From positions 1 through 64,000 of the forward strand of contig NZ_JBGOSH010000013.1 of assembly GCF_041537925.1 (NCBI RefSeq): 64,000 nt of DNA. The letters run 5' to 3'. Positions 27,252-38,200 of this stretch are shown here, one piece after another. The DNA comes from Ruegeria_C sp041537925 (GTDB lineage: Bacteria > Pseudomonadota > Alphaproteobacteria > Rhodobacterales > Rhodobacteraceae). Below the pieces are notes generated by a model that was not told where the DNA came from, made no database searches, and saw only the letters and a list, made by a program, of their open reading frames with translations. The number at the start of each line of letters is the position of its first letter. Position 1 is the stretch's first letter. The translations under genes were made by a program, and so were the position numbers.

Positions 27252-28109
27252 TCATAACGAGAGTCTGCGGGTCTGGTTTTCATATTCTTCGTCGTCTGTT
27301 TGAGCAAGCGCATCGGGCGCAGAGCCCTCAAGTTGCTCATGCGTCCGGCGCGCTTCTGCTGGGGTCTGGTTCCCGAGCGATGAGTGCGGCCTGGCGTTGT
27401 TGTAGTCGTATCGCCAAAGGGCCAGCTTGCGCCTTGCATCGTCCAGGCTGTTGAACATCTCCTCGTTCAGGAGTTCATCGCGCAGACTGCCGTTGAAGCT
27501 TTCAATGAAGGCGTTCTGCTGGGGTTTGCCCGGGTCGATGTAGTGCCATTCGACATTGTTGTCGTTGGCCCACTTCAAGATCGCTCGACTGGTAAACTCT
27601 GTCCCGTTGTCGCTGACAATACTGGCGGGCTTGCCGTACAGGCGGACAAGCGCATCCAGTTCCCGAGCCACGCGGGCGCCCGAGATGCTGGTATCCGCGA
27701 TCAGACACAGGTTTTCTCGGCAGCAATCATCATTCACGGCCAGAATGCGGAACCGGCGCGAGGCCCCGAACGTGTCAGACAGGAAGTCCAGAGACCAGCG
27801 CTCGCCCGGCCTCAAAGCCTCTGGCATCGGGGTCCGCGAACCGCGGGCGCGCTTACGGCCTCGTCGTCGCCTGACACCCAGCTTCTCCTCCGTGTACAGC
27901 CGATACAGCTTCTTGTGGTTCATGACGTACCCTTCGCGCTCAAGCATCACGCCGATCCGGCGATAGCCGAACCGACGTCGCTTCGCTGCGATCTTCTTCA
28001 TCTCTTTGCGGATCTCAGGGTTGTCAGGCGGACGGTCGCGCCTGACAGTCTTCGGATCGACACCAACAAGACGGCATGCACGGCGTTGCGAGATGTCATG
28101 TTCCCGCAT
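27252..28109 (-). CDS. IS3-family transposase OrfB
   Basis: A 285-residue rve-type integrase subunit. An N-terminal HTH_21-like region (SQRRACRLVGVDPKTVRR, RRFGYRRIGVMLEREG) is followed by the DDE core: first Asp in RWSLDFLSDTF, second in IVSDNGTEFTS, and Glu in NAFIESFNGSLRDELLN. The frame is open through the region upstream of the ATG up to the OrfA end, supporting expression as an OrfAB fusion by -1 frameshifting (codon phases differ by -1). Confidence 0.9.
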   Translation of the reverse strand: MREHDISQRRACRLVGVDPKTVRRDRPPDNPEIRKEMKKIAAKRRRFGYRRIGVMLEREGYVMNHKKLYRLYTEEKLGVRRRRGRKRARGSRTPMPEALRPGERWSLDFLSDTFGASRRFRILAVNDDCCRENLCLIADTSISGARVARELDALVRLYGKPASIVSDNGTEFTSRAILKWANDNNVEWHYIDPGKPQQNAFIESFNGSLRDELLNEEMFNSLDDARRKLALWRYDYNNARPHSSLGNQTPAEARRTHEQLEGSAPDALAQTDDEEYENQTRRLSL

Positions 28110-28147
28110 CGCCAGCAGTGCTGCCTCTCGTCGCTTGATCGGCGTCG

Positions 28148-28411
28148 TTAGCTCTTTCCCAGCAAATCCTTAAGCACGACATTGTCCAGCATCGTATCCG
28201 CCAGTAGGCGTTTGAGCCTGGCATTCTCGTCCTCCATCGCCTTCAACTTCGCGACGTCAGACACCCCCATGCCGCCATATTTCGACTTGTATTTGTAGAA
28301 CGTACCCTGGCTGAGCCCGTGCTTGCGGCAGACCTCCGCCGTCGGCATCCCAGCTTCCTGTTCTCTAATCATCCCGATAATCTGCGCTTCAGTGAAACGG
28401 CTCTTTCGCAT
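28148..28411 (-). CDS. IS3-family transposase OrfA
   Basis: An 87-residue DNA-binding subunit. The HTH (MRKSRFTEAQIIGMIREQEAG, VCRKHGLSQGTFYKYKSKYGG) is followed by a leucine-zipper region (LKAMEDENARLKRLLADTMLDN). The 3' end, near TTGCTGGGAAAGAGCTAA, is where relatives shift by -1 to make OrfAB. OrfB begins in the -1 frame, consistent with that. Confidence 0.9.
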   Translation of the reverse strand: MRKSRFTEAQIIGMIREQEAGMPTAEVCRKHGLSQGTFYKYKSKYGGMGVSDVAKLKAMEDENARLKRLLADTMLDNVVLKDLLGKS

Positions 28412-28483
28412 TCGTTTGCTCCTTCAAAAGGTTGGGCAAACTCTACATCAGAACGAGGGAAGTTTCGGGGGGCAGGTCACAAC

Positions 28484-29512
28484 CCATGTCATAATGATTT
28501 GATATTCTGTGCTGTCGGAAAATACTGACCAAACAAAGCTGGCGTACGTTTTTTGGCCAGATGGACGGCAACACATCTAGGTGTCGACGATCCCTTGGTG
28601 GTCGCAAACCCGAGACAGCTACTCGTTGCTATACCTCGATTGAGCCGTTGCGAGTTGGAAGGAAAAACCAACCGGTTGGCTGAGGTGGCGTCAGGTTCCA
28701 TTCAGGATCTGAATCCTTGTAGGTGACTTGATCTCGCAATGTCATTGGAGAGAAGGACGGCGCCAAACGACAATGGCGCCATGGAACTGGCAGAAACCAC
28801 ACCGGTTCATTTGATATACGTCGATCCGGACGTCAACATGGCGCGGTTTTTTTTGTATAGAATTGCAGCCAACGCTGTTTAGGGAAGTGTTCGTGCTTCG
28901 TACTTGAGGACGAATTGGTACGAATGGGCAGGCCATGATGGCGATGGATGACGACGAGACCCAGGCCAACGAAGCGCTCCAGGAACTCGACAGGCAGAAA
29001 CGTCGTCGCGAATATGTTGCAGTGACGGAGTAATCGAGAAAGTTTCGACCGAAACCGGTTCTATGTTTGCGCAGCAGTCAAGGACTTGGGTTCGTTGTCA
29101 TTCGGGGTCGTGGCTCTCTACAACGTCGGAGTCCGGCTTCATGATGGCGTCCGGGAGCTGATCGGCCAAAATGTCATTCGCGAGATTGGACCGGTTTCAC
29201 ATCTACAGCTTAAGGCTGGCTTGATCCGCCTCCGTTCCGACGGATGCAGAACTCGCCCTTGGTCTCTCGGGCAGGTGATGGATTGTTACGTTAGGCCGAG
29301 GCCTCCATTTTGTTTCAAAGACTGTTCCGTCGCGCCAGATATGGGCCGCTCCTCGACTTACTCGATCGGCGCCGACGGGATGCAATACAAGTGGCATCCT
29401 GCACTCGGGCTCGGTTCATGGTAGCGCATAGGCAAATCTGATTGGACGAAGGTGTTCAATTCCCGATGTTTTCATACTAGAGTCGCCAAAATCGCGCCAA
29501 GAGGAAATTGCT
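28484..29512. other. Gene-poor stretch between IS3 and the bactofilin gene
   Basis: About 1 kb with no convincing gene. A very short frame at 28935-29032 would give a charged helix ending QELDRQKRRREYVAVTE, too short and without a clear ribosome site to call. A longer frame at 29086-29424 has no family resemblance. Part of the bactofilin promoter lies at its right end (conserved GAAGGTGTTCAA at 29448-29459, also present before the second bactofilin). Confidence 0.4.
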
Positions 29513-29842
29513 GTGCCGAGCTCAATGATTGAAGAAGACCTGACTATCGAAGGCAATGTCAGTTCGAGCGGGGGTAGCGTCGATGTTAGAGGCCATGTGG
29601 TTGGGGATGTCAGCGCAGAGATGATCACCATTCAGTTGAGTGGGTCTGTTGACGGCGCCTTGTCGGCAAGGAAGATCACTGTTGAAGGCAAGCACAAAGG
29701 CAGTTTGAACTGCGACGCTCTTATGCTTGCATCGACATCACAGGTTCAGGCTGATGTATCGGCCAAGACGATGACAACCGAAAGCGGCGCAAAAGTCTCG
29801 GGCAAGGTCGCTGTAACCGGTGGAAATGAGGCTTCGTTGTAA
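29513..29842 (+). CDS. Bactofilin, copy 1
   Basis: A 109-residue bactofilin (DUF583), a polymer-forming right-handed beta-helix protein of the cytoskeleton. Short repeats with Gly at turns are visible: IEEDLTIEGNVSSSGGSVDV, RGHVVGDVSAEMITIQ, SGSVDGALSARKITVEGKHK, and TESGAKVSGKVAV. GTG is the start, with GAGGA 6 nt upstream. The second copy at 61169-61486 is about two-thirds identical by eye and shares upstream sequence. Bactofilins localise peptidoglycan or motility enzymes; no partner peptidase (M23) is encoded next to either copy. Confidence 0.85.
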   Translation: MPSSMIEEDLTIEGNVSSSGGSVDVRGHVVGDVSAEMITIQLSGSVDGALSARKITVEGKHKGSLNCDALMLASTSQVQADVSAKTMTTESGAKVSGKVAVTGGNEASL

Positions 29843-30040
29843 ATACTTTGAGGCATAACCTGGCGCGTCGCGCTCGCGCTCGGGCAGTACCGGGTGGGAC
29901 CTGAGAATATCGGGTGCACGCACTCGCAACCCTGTCGATTGGCCGGATTTAAGCGTCCACTTAATTCATCTCCGATGCTCTGACAATCTGAGCTCGTCCC
30001 ACATCCAGCTGAAATCATACTCTGTGACGGGGGACCCTTT

Positions 30041-30607
30041 CTAGCGGGCGCTGCGGTTTTCGATGGTCTTCAGCCAGTCAATGACTTCTTACTTGCCCTT
30101 GGCGCTACGAACGGCCTTGCGTGGGGTTTTGCCTTCAAGAGCCGGCATCGGTTGGTCGAGTGTGTCACGGTAGAGGTGGTCGAGATGTTCGTGGGCAATC
30201 TGGCGGGCAAGGGCAGGGGGGATGTCATCTTCAGCCATCGATTCGCTGTCCCGGTTGTCATCTGACATCATTTGTTCACCGGTCTGGATCGCCGTAAGCG
30301 GCGGCTTCACTAAATCACCCAGCATCTCTAGGATGAGTGCTTCGCTGCGTTCGGCGCGTGCCGCAGAACTCACGGAGAGTGTAAGCGCCCTGCCTTTCAG
30401 ATTCAGGGACCCAAGGACAGAAGCGCCCGACATTGAATTGTCCCGTGTGAGGCCAGCACCGCGCCTTGAACCGCCAGCGTTGTCCAGGTCCAGCCAGGTC
30501 CAGTCTTTCGGACCCGTGGCCACGAGATCTGCGGCATGGGACAGCGTCTGCGAAATCTGGTTTTGCGTGACCCCACTGGCGAACGGGAAGCGCAGATCAT
30601 GCAACAA
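30041..30607 (-). pseudogene. Remnant of an uncharacterised protein with a terminal PALxGKTPRxA motif
   Basis: The visible frame ends MPALEGKTPRKAVRSAKGK, then TAA at 30089-30091. It continues in the same frame EVIDWLKTIENRSAR to TAG at 30041-30043. Proteins with this terminal motif normally run through to the WLK helix, so the TAA is a nonsense mutation. The N-terminus (from LRFPFASGVTQNQISQTLSH) also lacks a clear start. I know the C-terminal motif from assorted SEC-C/antitoxin-like proteins but cannot assign a function. Confidence 0.6.
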
Positions 30608-30873
30608 GGTCGCTGCAATGAAGGAAAGCAGTTGAGCGACTACTGAAAGCGGACGTATCGGAAAGATCTGAACTCGAGCGAGACATCGTCGCGCACACTT
30701 GATCCCGCGTAATTATTTTCTCACATGGGTTCTGACCTCCACCCTTCCATCCGTCGGGCGCGAGCCATTCTTCAAAATACAGCATCTAAATATATTTCGA
30801 GCGAATTTCACACTCCCCAATGCCGCATCGATAGGTGCTTTGATTCAAATGCCGGTCGTGCTCTGGTGTAGGC

Positions 30874-31800
30874 ATGACAGTTAATAAGCCGGCCTTGGCC
30901 TACGGCGCATTGTTGCTTGCGATGTTGATCAGCTCGGGGAACTTCCTGTTCGGCAACCTGGCTGTCAATGAGGTTGATCCTGTTGTGCTGACATTTTGGC
31001 GCTGCCTGATCGCGGCAATATTTGTTTTGCCTCTTGTTATGAAGAGGCAAAACAAACTCATCCGACACTTCCAGAGCAGTTGGCTTCGTCTAACAACACT
31101 TGCCTGCATTGGCGTGGTCGCCACGCCTTGGTTTGTTTATTCTGCGCTCCGTTCAAATGATCTAATAGATCTTGGGGCCGGTTACACCAGTGTACCCTTA
31201 CTTACGATTTTGTTTTCGGCACTATTGATCGGCGAGCGGTTGCAGTCTGTCCAGTATCTGGGTGTTGCGATCGCCCTCGCTGGGGCACTGGTTTTTGTAT
31301 TTCGCGGTGAATTCTCAAACCTAATCAATTTCGACCCGCATCTCGCCTTCTTGCTGATGATTGCATCCAACGCCTGCCGTGGGCTTTATTTAGTTCTTCT
31401 TAAAAAATGGAACATGCAACCTAAGCCCGACGAGGGCTTGTTCGTGATTTTCGTCGTTGGCATCGCGGTTTTGTTGCCGTTTGTGTTGTTCCTCGAAGCA
31501 GGTACATCTCGGCCGTTCGTCTATTCTTGGCAGGTCTGGGGCTCTATTCTCTTCATTGGAGTTGGCATGGGGGCCATCTACCTCCACTTGCTAAATTTCG
31601 GTACAAATGTAGTTGGTGCTTCGACAGCTTCCTTGTTTGCCTATCTCGTTCCGGTTCTCGTTGCGGTCGAAGCTGTGACCCTGAAAGGCATCGACCTTCA
31701 GTTCTATCAAGGGGTCGGCGGTGTGCTGATCATTGGTGGAGTTCTGGTCGCAACCAGGCTGCATCTTCGCCCGAATGCCGTTGACCATCCACCACATTGA
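30874..31800 (+). CDS. EamA/DMT-superfamily transporter
   Basis: A 308-residue inner-membrane protein made of two EamA repeats, about ten hydrophobic segments. Repeat 1 starts ALAYGALLLAMLISSGNFLF and contains VDPVVLTFWRCLIAA. Its end, LTILFSALLIGERLQSVQYL, holds the family Gly-Glu motif. Repeat 2 starts HLAFLLMIASNACRGLYLVL and ends TLKGIDLQFYQGVGGVLIIG. Members export amino acids, metabolites or drugs. There is only a weak ribosome site (GTAGG) before the ATG. No linked gene identifies the substrate. Confidence 0.85.
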   Translation: MTVNKPALAYGALLLAMLISSGNFLFGNLAVNEVDPVVLTFWRCLIAAIFVLPLVMKRQNKLIRHFQSSWLRLTTLACIGVVATPWFVYSALRSNDLIDLGAGYTSVPLLTILFSALLIGERLQSVQYLGVAIALAGALVFVFRGEFSNLINFDPHLAFLLMIASNACRGLYLVLLKKWNMQPKPDEGLFVIFVVGIAVLLPFVLFLEAGTSRPFVYSWQVWGSILFIGVGMGAIYLHLLNFGTNVVGASTASLFAYLVPVLVAVEAVTLKGIDLQFYQGVGGVLIIGGVLVATRLHLRPNAVDHPPH

Positions 31801-32054
31801 TCCACTCGTTTGCAGATAACAAAGGGTTTGACATCGTTTTGGGCCGCGCGCTTCGAATTGGATTGCCTCGTCACAAGACAAAATCCGACAAAGACGAAGC
31901 ATTTTGGATCGCGGTCGGTCGTCAGATCAACTTCCCGCGAAAGCAACATTTACGTCCAGTCATGTCGGTTGAGCGAAATTTGTTCCGATGTTGCAATGCC
32001 CGGCCTGAGTGATCGGTTCCGTAATATGTCTTGGGAAAATAATTCATCAGAAGA

Positions 32055-34553
32055 TTAGTCTGACAAACCGGCTTCCCGAAGATCACCGACAAACCTGTCA
32101 AGATCACCTTGCTGAAGGTTTTCGAATGCCAAGCGGACGCGCGAACATGTCATGTCGGGGTGAAGCTCTTTGCTCTGACCGACTATCTGTCTTGCCTCTT
32201 CTATGCGGTGTTGTCGTATCAGAATTACCGCTAACACATAGTGCCCGAATGGGCCAACTGACCTTCCTTCCAATGTTGTTCTTGCGCAGGCTTCAGCTTG
32301 CTCCAAGTTGTCAAGGAGATAGAGGCACAGAGCCTTGGATAACAATTTAACCTTGAAGTACGGTCCGGACGGTCCAAATCGGGTTGCCGTCTCAAAATGC
32401 GCCAGTGCCTGTTTTGCCTGTCCATTTGCGAGCTGCGTATACCCAAGAACCAGGTGAGCGTTCGCAGCGCTTGGGTTTAGACTGACTGCAAGTTCTGCCT
32501 CTGTGATCGCAGCATCGTGACGGTTATACAGAGTATATGCCCGCGCGAGACTTGCATGCGCAAAACTACTATGTTCATCAAGGGTTACGGCGCGCTCTGC
32601 GTGATAGAGTGCGCGTTCCTTTGCCCCCTTGCGGTCATCAACTTGGACGAAAAACAGCTTTCGAAGCTCGGCATTTGCCATGACAGCGTGCGCAAGCGCA
32701 TAGTCCGGCGTCATGTCTATGGTCTTAGATAAAATTTCATTGGCCTTTTGGGAATCTTCATCCGTGAACTTGAACAGATGCCAAAGAGCTTTTTGAACCT
32801 TATCCCATACATTGACCTCACCACGTTTCAGGCGGGCTTGTTCTCTCAAGTCGAACCGCAGTTCCCAGTCAATGTGCCCAACGACTGCCGAGGCGATTTC
32901 CTCTTGCAAGGAAAAGACATCCTCGATTTTATGATCCAGGCGATCGGCCCAAAGGTCATGCCCATTCGATGTATCTACCAAATGGGCGGTGACCCGAACG
33001 CGCTGGTCATCATAGCGCACACTGCCTTCTACTAAATAATGTGCCCCGAGGCGCTGTGCGATTTCTTCACCGGATAGAGAAGCATCCTTGAGTTGCTTGG
33101 TCGAAGTAGGTGAGACGACCGACAGCCAATCCACTTTTGCAATTTCGGTAACAAGTTCTTGGTTGATGCCGGCCACAAAACCATTGTCGTCGCTTTGTCC
33201 ACTGAGTTTGTCGAATGGCAATACTGCGATTACCGGCTTTTGTGGTGCCGGAAGCTGAGTGACCATTCGATCGAACAGACGGTCTTTTTCGGCTGGTGGC
33301 TCTGTCTTTGGTGCAAGCGTTTCGGTTTCAGATTGCGAACCGAATAAAGGTTCATGCGTTGCCGGTAAGTGGAACACCGGTCCGTGCCGCGGCCAATCAA
33401 CATTGTTGAGCGTCATATAGTCTTTGAGATTGTGCGCTGCGTACAAAAATGCGTGGCTGCGCGCACCAACGCTGATCTGCTTGTTTGCGAAGTTAAGGCC
33501 CACCGCGACGCGCGCCAACAGGTATTGGCTCTCCATAAAACTCAGCCGATGGCTTTCGTGGCGTTCAACCCAGCTCATCGCCCCACGTCGCAAAGTTCTG
33601 ACAAACTCTACGATCCCGACGTCGTCTTGCCAAAGTCCCAGTGTATGGTGTTTGGAATGAAAGAGACCGAGATCATCAAGGATGGCGTCCCATTGGGCTG
33701 GTACGCAGCTTCCGCGTCTCGCCAACAGGTATGCCAACTCGAAATAAGCGTGATCGTAAAACAGGAATTGATTGTCTTCGTACAGCGCCAGATCAATCAG
33801 ATAGTAATCGGGATCACTGCTTTGATGCGATCGTACCAGTACATTGAAGCCGTGCAGATCTCCATGTAGTCGGCCTTTGGCCGCTCGGATACTCAATCGG
33901 CTTGGCAAATTCTCGTCGCAAGCAAATGCCAGTGGGTTTGGGTACCAATGCCCCTCAAACATAAGGCAACGCTCGTTTAGGTCATGACTGCAATCATCGG
34001 AAAGAAATCGGTGTATTCGACCTGCCTCAGGATCCAGTCTGTAGCCGAGCCACTCGGAAAGCAATTCCCGAGGCGAGTACATACCTGGTGCCATCTGATA
34101 GTCAGAATTCCAATCGTCAAGAAGGCTTCGCGAGAGCCGTTGTAGGACATTCAAGGCAAGCTCGTAGCTACAATCGTTCCAAGGAAGGGAGTATTCCAGT
34201 CCTTGCGCCACGACCGTTGAGAGTATCGCAATCATTCCTTCGTGTTCCAGCGAGTGGACAATACGTGCCAGATGCTTGGATCCGAATGCCGGTATCGCTT
34301 CGAACGCCTCGAGATGTCTTTGGTTTTCGGTCTTCTCTCGCCATTCCGGATCGGGAAGTACGTCAAGTTTGAGAATTGCCTGACCACTGAAGGCATCGCA
34401 TGTGATGTCGACAATATAGACAAGAGCGCCAGACTTGCCTGCACTTAGCTGTCGGTGAAAGTAGATTTCACCCTTTACCGACCAGCGGTCAGCTATCAGT
34501 GGCAGAAGCTCTTTGTAGGCTTCCGGCCAAGAGAGATCATCAATGGCGGGCAT
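32055..34553 (-). CDS. Kinase-like/TolB-like/TPR fusion protein
   Basis: An 832-residue protein with an unusual architecture. The N-terminal ~440 residues look like a protein-kinase/aminoglycoside-phosphotransferase fold: glycine-rich SAGKSGALVYIVDI (about 38-50), the candidate Lys63 in AILKLDV, the catalytic loop LHGDLHGFNVLV (Asp232, Asn237), and the metal Asp254 in YYLIDLALYEDN. A TolB/FlgO-like domain follows (about 441-560: VIAVLPFDKLSGQSDDNGF ... LVEGSVR ... LWADRLD). TPR-like helices fill the C-terminal ~220 residues. The ATG at 34553 is preferred (GGAG 8 nt upstream) to a frame start 27 codons earlier. TolB/TPR modules are common in adenylate-cyclase-type regulators; coupling them to a kinase-like domain is rare in my knowledge. 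An intact catalytic loop argues for phosphotransfer. Confidence 0.8.
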   Translation of the reverse strand: MPAIDDLSWPEAYKELLPLIADRWSVKGEIYFHRQLSAGKSGALVYIVDITCDAFSGQAILKLDVLPDPEWREKTENQRHLEAFEAIPAFGSKHLARIVHSLEHEGMIAILSTVVAQGLEYSLPWNDCSYELALNVLQRLSRSLLDDWNSDYQMAPGMYSPRELLSEWLGYRLDPEAGRIHRFLSDDCSHDLNERCLMFEGHWYPNPLAFACDENLPSRLSIRAAKGRLHGDLHGFNVLVRSHQSSDPDYYLIDLALYEDNQFLFYDHAYFELAYLLARRGSCVPAQWDAILDDLGLFHSKHHTLGLWQDDVGIVEFVRTLRRGAMSWVERHESHRLSFMESQYLLARVAVGLNFANKQISVGARSHAFLYAAHNLKDYMTLNNVDWPRHGPVFHLPATHEPLFGSQSETETLAPKTEPPAEKDRLFDRMVTQLPAPQKPVIAVLPFDKLSGQSDDNGFVAGINQELVTEIAKVDWLSVVSPTSTKQLKDASLSGEEIAQRLGAHYLVEGSVRYDDQRVRVTAHLVDTSNGHDLWADRLDHKIEDVFSLQEEIASAVVGHIDWELRFDLREQARLKRGEVNVWDKVQKALWHLFKFTDEDSQKANEILSKTIDMTPDYALAHAVMANAELRKLFFVQVDDRKGAKERALYHAERAVTLDEHSSFAHASLARAYTLYNRHDAAITEAELAVSLNPSAANAHLVLGYTQLANGQAKQALAHFETATRFGPSGPYFKVKLLSKALCLYLLDNLEQAEACARTTLEGRSVGPFGHYVLAVILIRQHRIEEARQIVGQSKELHPDMTCSRVRLAFENLQQGDLDRFVGDLREAGLSD

Positions 34554-34779
34554 GAACAACACTCCGCAGAAGTACCGCCAAGGACTGTGTAATTCTGCGC
34601 GGCGGAACTGTACTTTTGCATGATACACATGCAAAGGCGTGAACCAAGTCGTTTGGACACACCGGTCAGAGTTTTCGGGATTACTTCAATATACTCTTTC
34701 TGGACAGAAGGTCAGGAGGTGTTGTCACGTTAACTGTCGTTCGGTTGCTCATGCCCGTAATTGGACGTAGGTGGCATCA

Positions 34780-35200
34780 ATGAAGTCATCGTCAATCAAC
34801 TACAAGCGCCACCGGTTTCCTCCTCAGATCATCGCCCACGTGGTGTGGCTGTACGTTCGCTTCATCTGAGTCTGCGTGAAGTTGAATAGATGCTGTTGCA
34901 GAGCGGGATCGATGCGTCTTACGAAACTATCCGGCGTTGGGTCATCAAGTTTGGGCCGGCGATCGCTCGAAACGTGCGGCAGATACAGAACCGTCCAGGT
35001 GATGTTTGGCATCTCGATGAAGTAGGCGTGAGAATTTCAGGTCGCAAATACCGGCTTTGGCGCGCGGTCGATCGGCATGGCGTTGTGCTGGACGAAATTC
35101 TCCAACCGAAACGGGACAAACGGGCGGCGTAGCGGATGCTGCGCAAAGCAACAGTCGGAAAAATCCAGCTTCCGGTGGTCCAAGGTTGGGGAGCAAAGCA
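34780..35200 (+). pseudogene. IS6-family transposase remnant, third subgroup
   Basis: The start MKSSSINYKRHRFPPQIIAH resembles a distinct IS6 subgroup. A lost base near 34864 and TAG at 34887-34889 break it. It resumes LLQSGIDASYETIRRWVIKF, RPGDVWHLDEVGVRISGRKY, LWRAVDRHGVVLDEIL. Another stop follows at 35130-35132, and the C-terminal half is absent. No terminal repeats were found. Confidence 0.75.
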
Positions 35201-35216
35201 TCAGAACTTATGAAAT

Positions 35217-38200
35217 TTAGCCGACCGTTGTCTCATTAAGCAAATCACAGGCATCGCTCACGTCCACTGTGTGCTCTCCCGCAGTTAAAGTCTTCAAAAC
35301 GGAACTTAGATCGGCAATGGGAACAGGAACGTGTCCATGTTTTTTACAGTGCTTAGTGTAGTCCACCAATGTTCGAAGTTCGAACATCGTCGCCTGCTGC
35401 CGTCGTGCAGTACTCAAGGCTTTACGAAACTCGACTTCCGCGAACCCACTCTCGGCAATTGCCAGAGCGTAAACCCGGTCTGTCTCTGCTTGCGCCCACC
35501 CTTCATTTGTAAGGCTTTGATGCCTGCGAGCATCGGCTAACAAATGCAAGGCGCTATCCCGATCACCCGTTTTCAAAGTGAGTTCGGCAATCAATGTAAG
35601 AAAGAAGGGTTTGTAGTTTCCCGCTCCGCTGGTCCACCAAGCGCCTGACGCCTCTCGCAATGCTCGGATGGTTTCCTGCTCAGGCGAGACGTAGGCTTCC
35701 ACCCAGCTTCGCCAAAGGGTTGCAGTCAACGACATGAAGGTGAATGAGTGTTTTGAAGACAGCTTCTCAAGCTCGTCCGCGACCTCAATTACTTGCTCGG
35801 GTTCGCGGCGTAGTAGATGGAGCATGCACAGATAGGTTAACGACTGCGCGATACTGTGGGCATGCTCAAGCTTTCGTGCTGCCGCGACAGCTTGCCTTTG
35901 AACTTCAAGTGCTTTGTCTGGAGCTCCGCGCATCCAAATTGCCATGCTCAAGAAGCACGAAGTGATAGCCGCGTGGTCCGACCCGTAAATGTAAGCCAGA
36001 TGCCCATCACGTTTCCGATTGTAAAACCCTAGTGCATTACTCAAATGCTCATACGCCGGGTCCAGTTCCCCGATATGGAACAGCACTGCACCCATAGCAC
36101 GATGAGCCACCATCTGATGCTGCGTCTCGCTTGTTGAATCCGCCAAATTCAGCAATTGGCCCGCAACATTCCTGGCCAGGTCATACTCAGCGCGCACCAA
36201 ATGAAAGGAATACAAACCGTTCAAAACCGGGAACAAATGCTCTGTTTCTTCAACACCTTCACATAATTCGCGTATTCTTGCGTACACAGTCCCAGTTTCT
36301 TCGGCGGCTATTCCCGCAGTTGAGCGAAGAACACCTGCCCTGAGAACCTGAACCTCAATTTCTTTCTGGTCTCTTTCAATACTATGCTGCAATTCGCTCA
36401 ACTGTTCGATCGCCAGGGACAGTTGTGTGTTTGCCTCGATATTAGCTGACCGCTGGACTGCGCGTTTGCCAGCGAGATACCGATAGTCGATTGCCTCTCC
36501 ACTCATTCCTGCCACTGTGTAGTGGTGAGCCAGAATTTCCGGACTGGCATCGCCAATATGGGTTGTTTTTTCTTTTAGTGTTTGCGCTACACGAGCGTGC
36601 AAAACCCGACGCTCGCTTTTTAAGAGGCTATTGTAGGCTGTGTCGCGAATAAGGGCGTGACGATAGCTGAAAGTTTCAAGATTTTCTTCTTCAGAAACTG
36701 TAACAATGCCTGCGTCTACCAGAAGCTCTAATCCTGCGCGCAACGCCTTATCACCACTCCGTGCCACTTGAGCGATCAACGGATATGAAAATTGGGGGCC
36801 GATCACCGCTCCAATCTGCGCCACCTCCTTGGCGGAACTCAGGCGGTCAAGCCTCGCCATTAGAGCATCATGTAGCGTGCTGGGAACCGAGCTTGCTGGA
36901 GAAGCCCCGCCCATCGAGGGCGCGTCCTTTCCTTCGCTCAAAGCTCCGGATTCCAATAAATCTTTCGTCACTTCTTCAACGTAGAGTGGCACACCGTCAG
37001 ATCTTGCCGCAACAACGTTATACATCTCTTCAGAGATCGACTGGCCTTTGGCAACTTCGTCCATAATGTTCTTGACTTGGTGAAATTCCAATTGCTTCAA
37101 AACCACTTTCGAAAGGTTGGATTGTAGCACCCATCCTGGGTCAAACTCGGGTCTGAATGTCATCACAACCAGCACCGGAAGATCGCGAATCCGGTCCGCG
37201 ATCCGATCCAGCAGCAACTTAGTCGTCGGATCAATCCAATGTGCGTCCTCAAATAAAAGCAGAACTGGCTTTTTCTCAGCTTGTGAAGCCACAATACCAA
37301 GCAGCATTTCTAGCGTCTGATCCATGAGTTGCTGCGGCGGCAAATCCAAATGCCCCAATTGTTCCTCGAATGGAACGGAAAGAAGAGACGCGGCCAACTT
37401 TAAGATGTGGTCGGACTGATCGCCCAAAACGGTGGAGATCTTTTTGAGCTTTACTTCGTTTGCATCATCGGTACGAAGGCCTGCGGCATTCTCAAACTGG
37501 CGAATGGCAGGATAGAACGCACTCGCGTAATGGTAGGGAGAACACTGATATCGAACTTGAATGTGCGACACCCCGGGAATTTTCTGTCGCAATTCTTCAA
37601 CAAGTCGAGACTTACCAATTCCAGGCTCACCCGACACCAGAACGACCTGTCCCCGACCACTAATGGCCAGATTCCACTTCTCATAGAGGGTCTCATATTC
37701 CCCGGCGCGACCGACCAAAGGGTTCAGCAACACGTCATCTAATGGCATGAAGCGGCTGATAGTTTCTCGCGCTCCTGTCACTTGCCAGGCTTCAACTTCT
37801 TTAGCAAATCCTTTGAGCTTGAATGCGCCACGCAGAACATATTCAAAAGTACGACCCGCCAACTGATGAGTACTTGGAGCGACGATCAGTGTGCCAGGAT
37901 CAGCCATTGCCTGCAGCCGTGCGGCCAGATTTGGCGTCTCGCCCATCGCCGTTCCATCCTCAAACATTTTTTCGCCGCGCAAATCACCGACTACGACCAA
38001 TCCAGTCGCGATCCCTATTCGGACATTCAGTTTTGCATGAGTTCGGATGTCTGGTATTTCCTTGATAATGCGAAGACCTGCGCGAATAGCTCGCTCTGGG
38101 TCATCTTCATGCGCGTGCGGAAACCCGAAAAAGACCATAATACCATCGCCATAGTAGCTTGCGATGTGGCCATCAAAAGCGGCAACTGACGCGGCACAGG

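Larger units (their letters stand above)
27226..28479 (-). mobile_element. Complete IS3-family element (IS407-like) with 4-bp target duplication
   Basis: Inverted ends TGACCTGCCCCCCGA (27226-27240) and TCGGGGGGCAGGTCA (28465-28479) bound 1254 bp. Both flanks carry CAAC (27222-27225 and 28480-28483), a 4-bp target duplication as in the IS407 group. The two transposase frames are open. This is the freshest insertion in the window. Confidence 0.9.

Noticed and set aside
29086..29424. 112-codon frame upstream of the bactofilin gene
   Set aside because: No family resemblance, weak start context, and it is not found before the second bactofilin.
34635..34779. Intact IS6 terminus left of the 34780 remnant
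   Set aside because: No inverted repeat matching either IS6 end type could be found.
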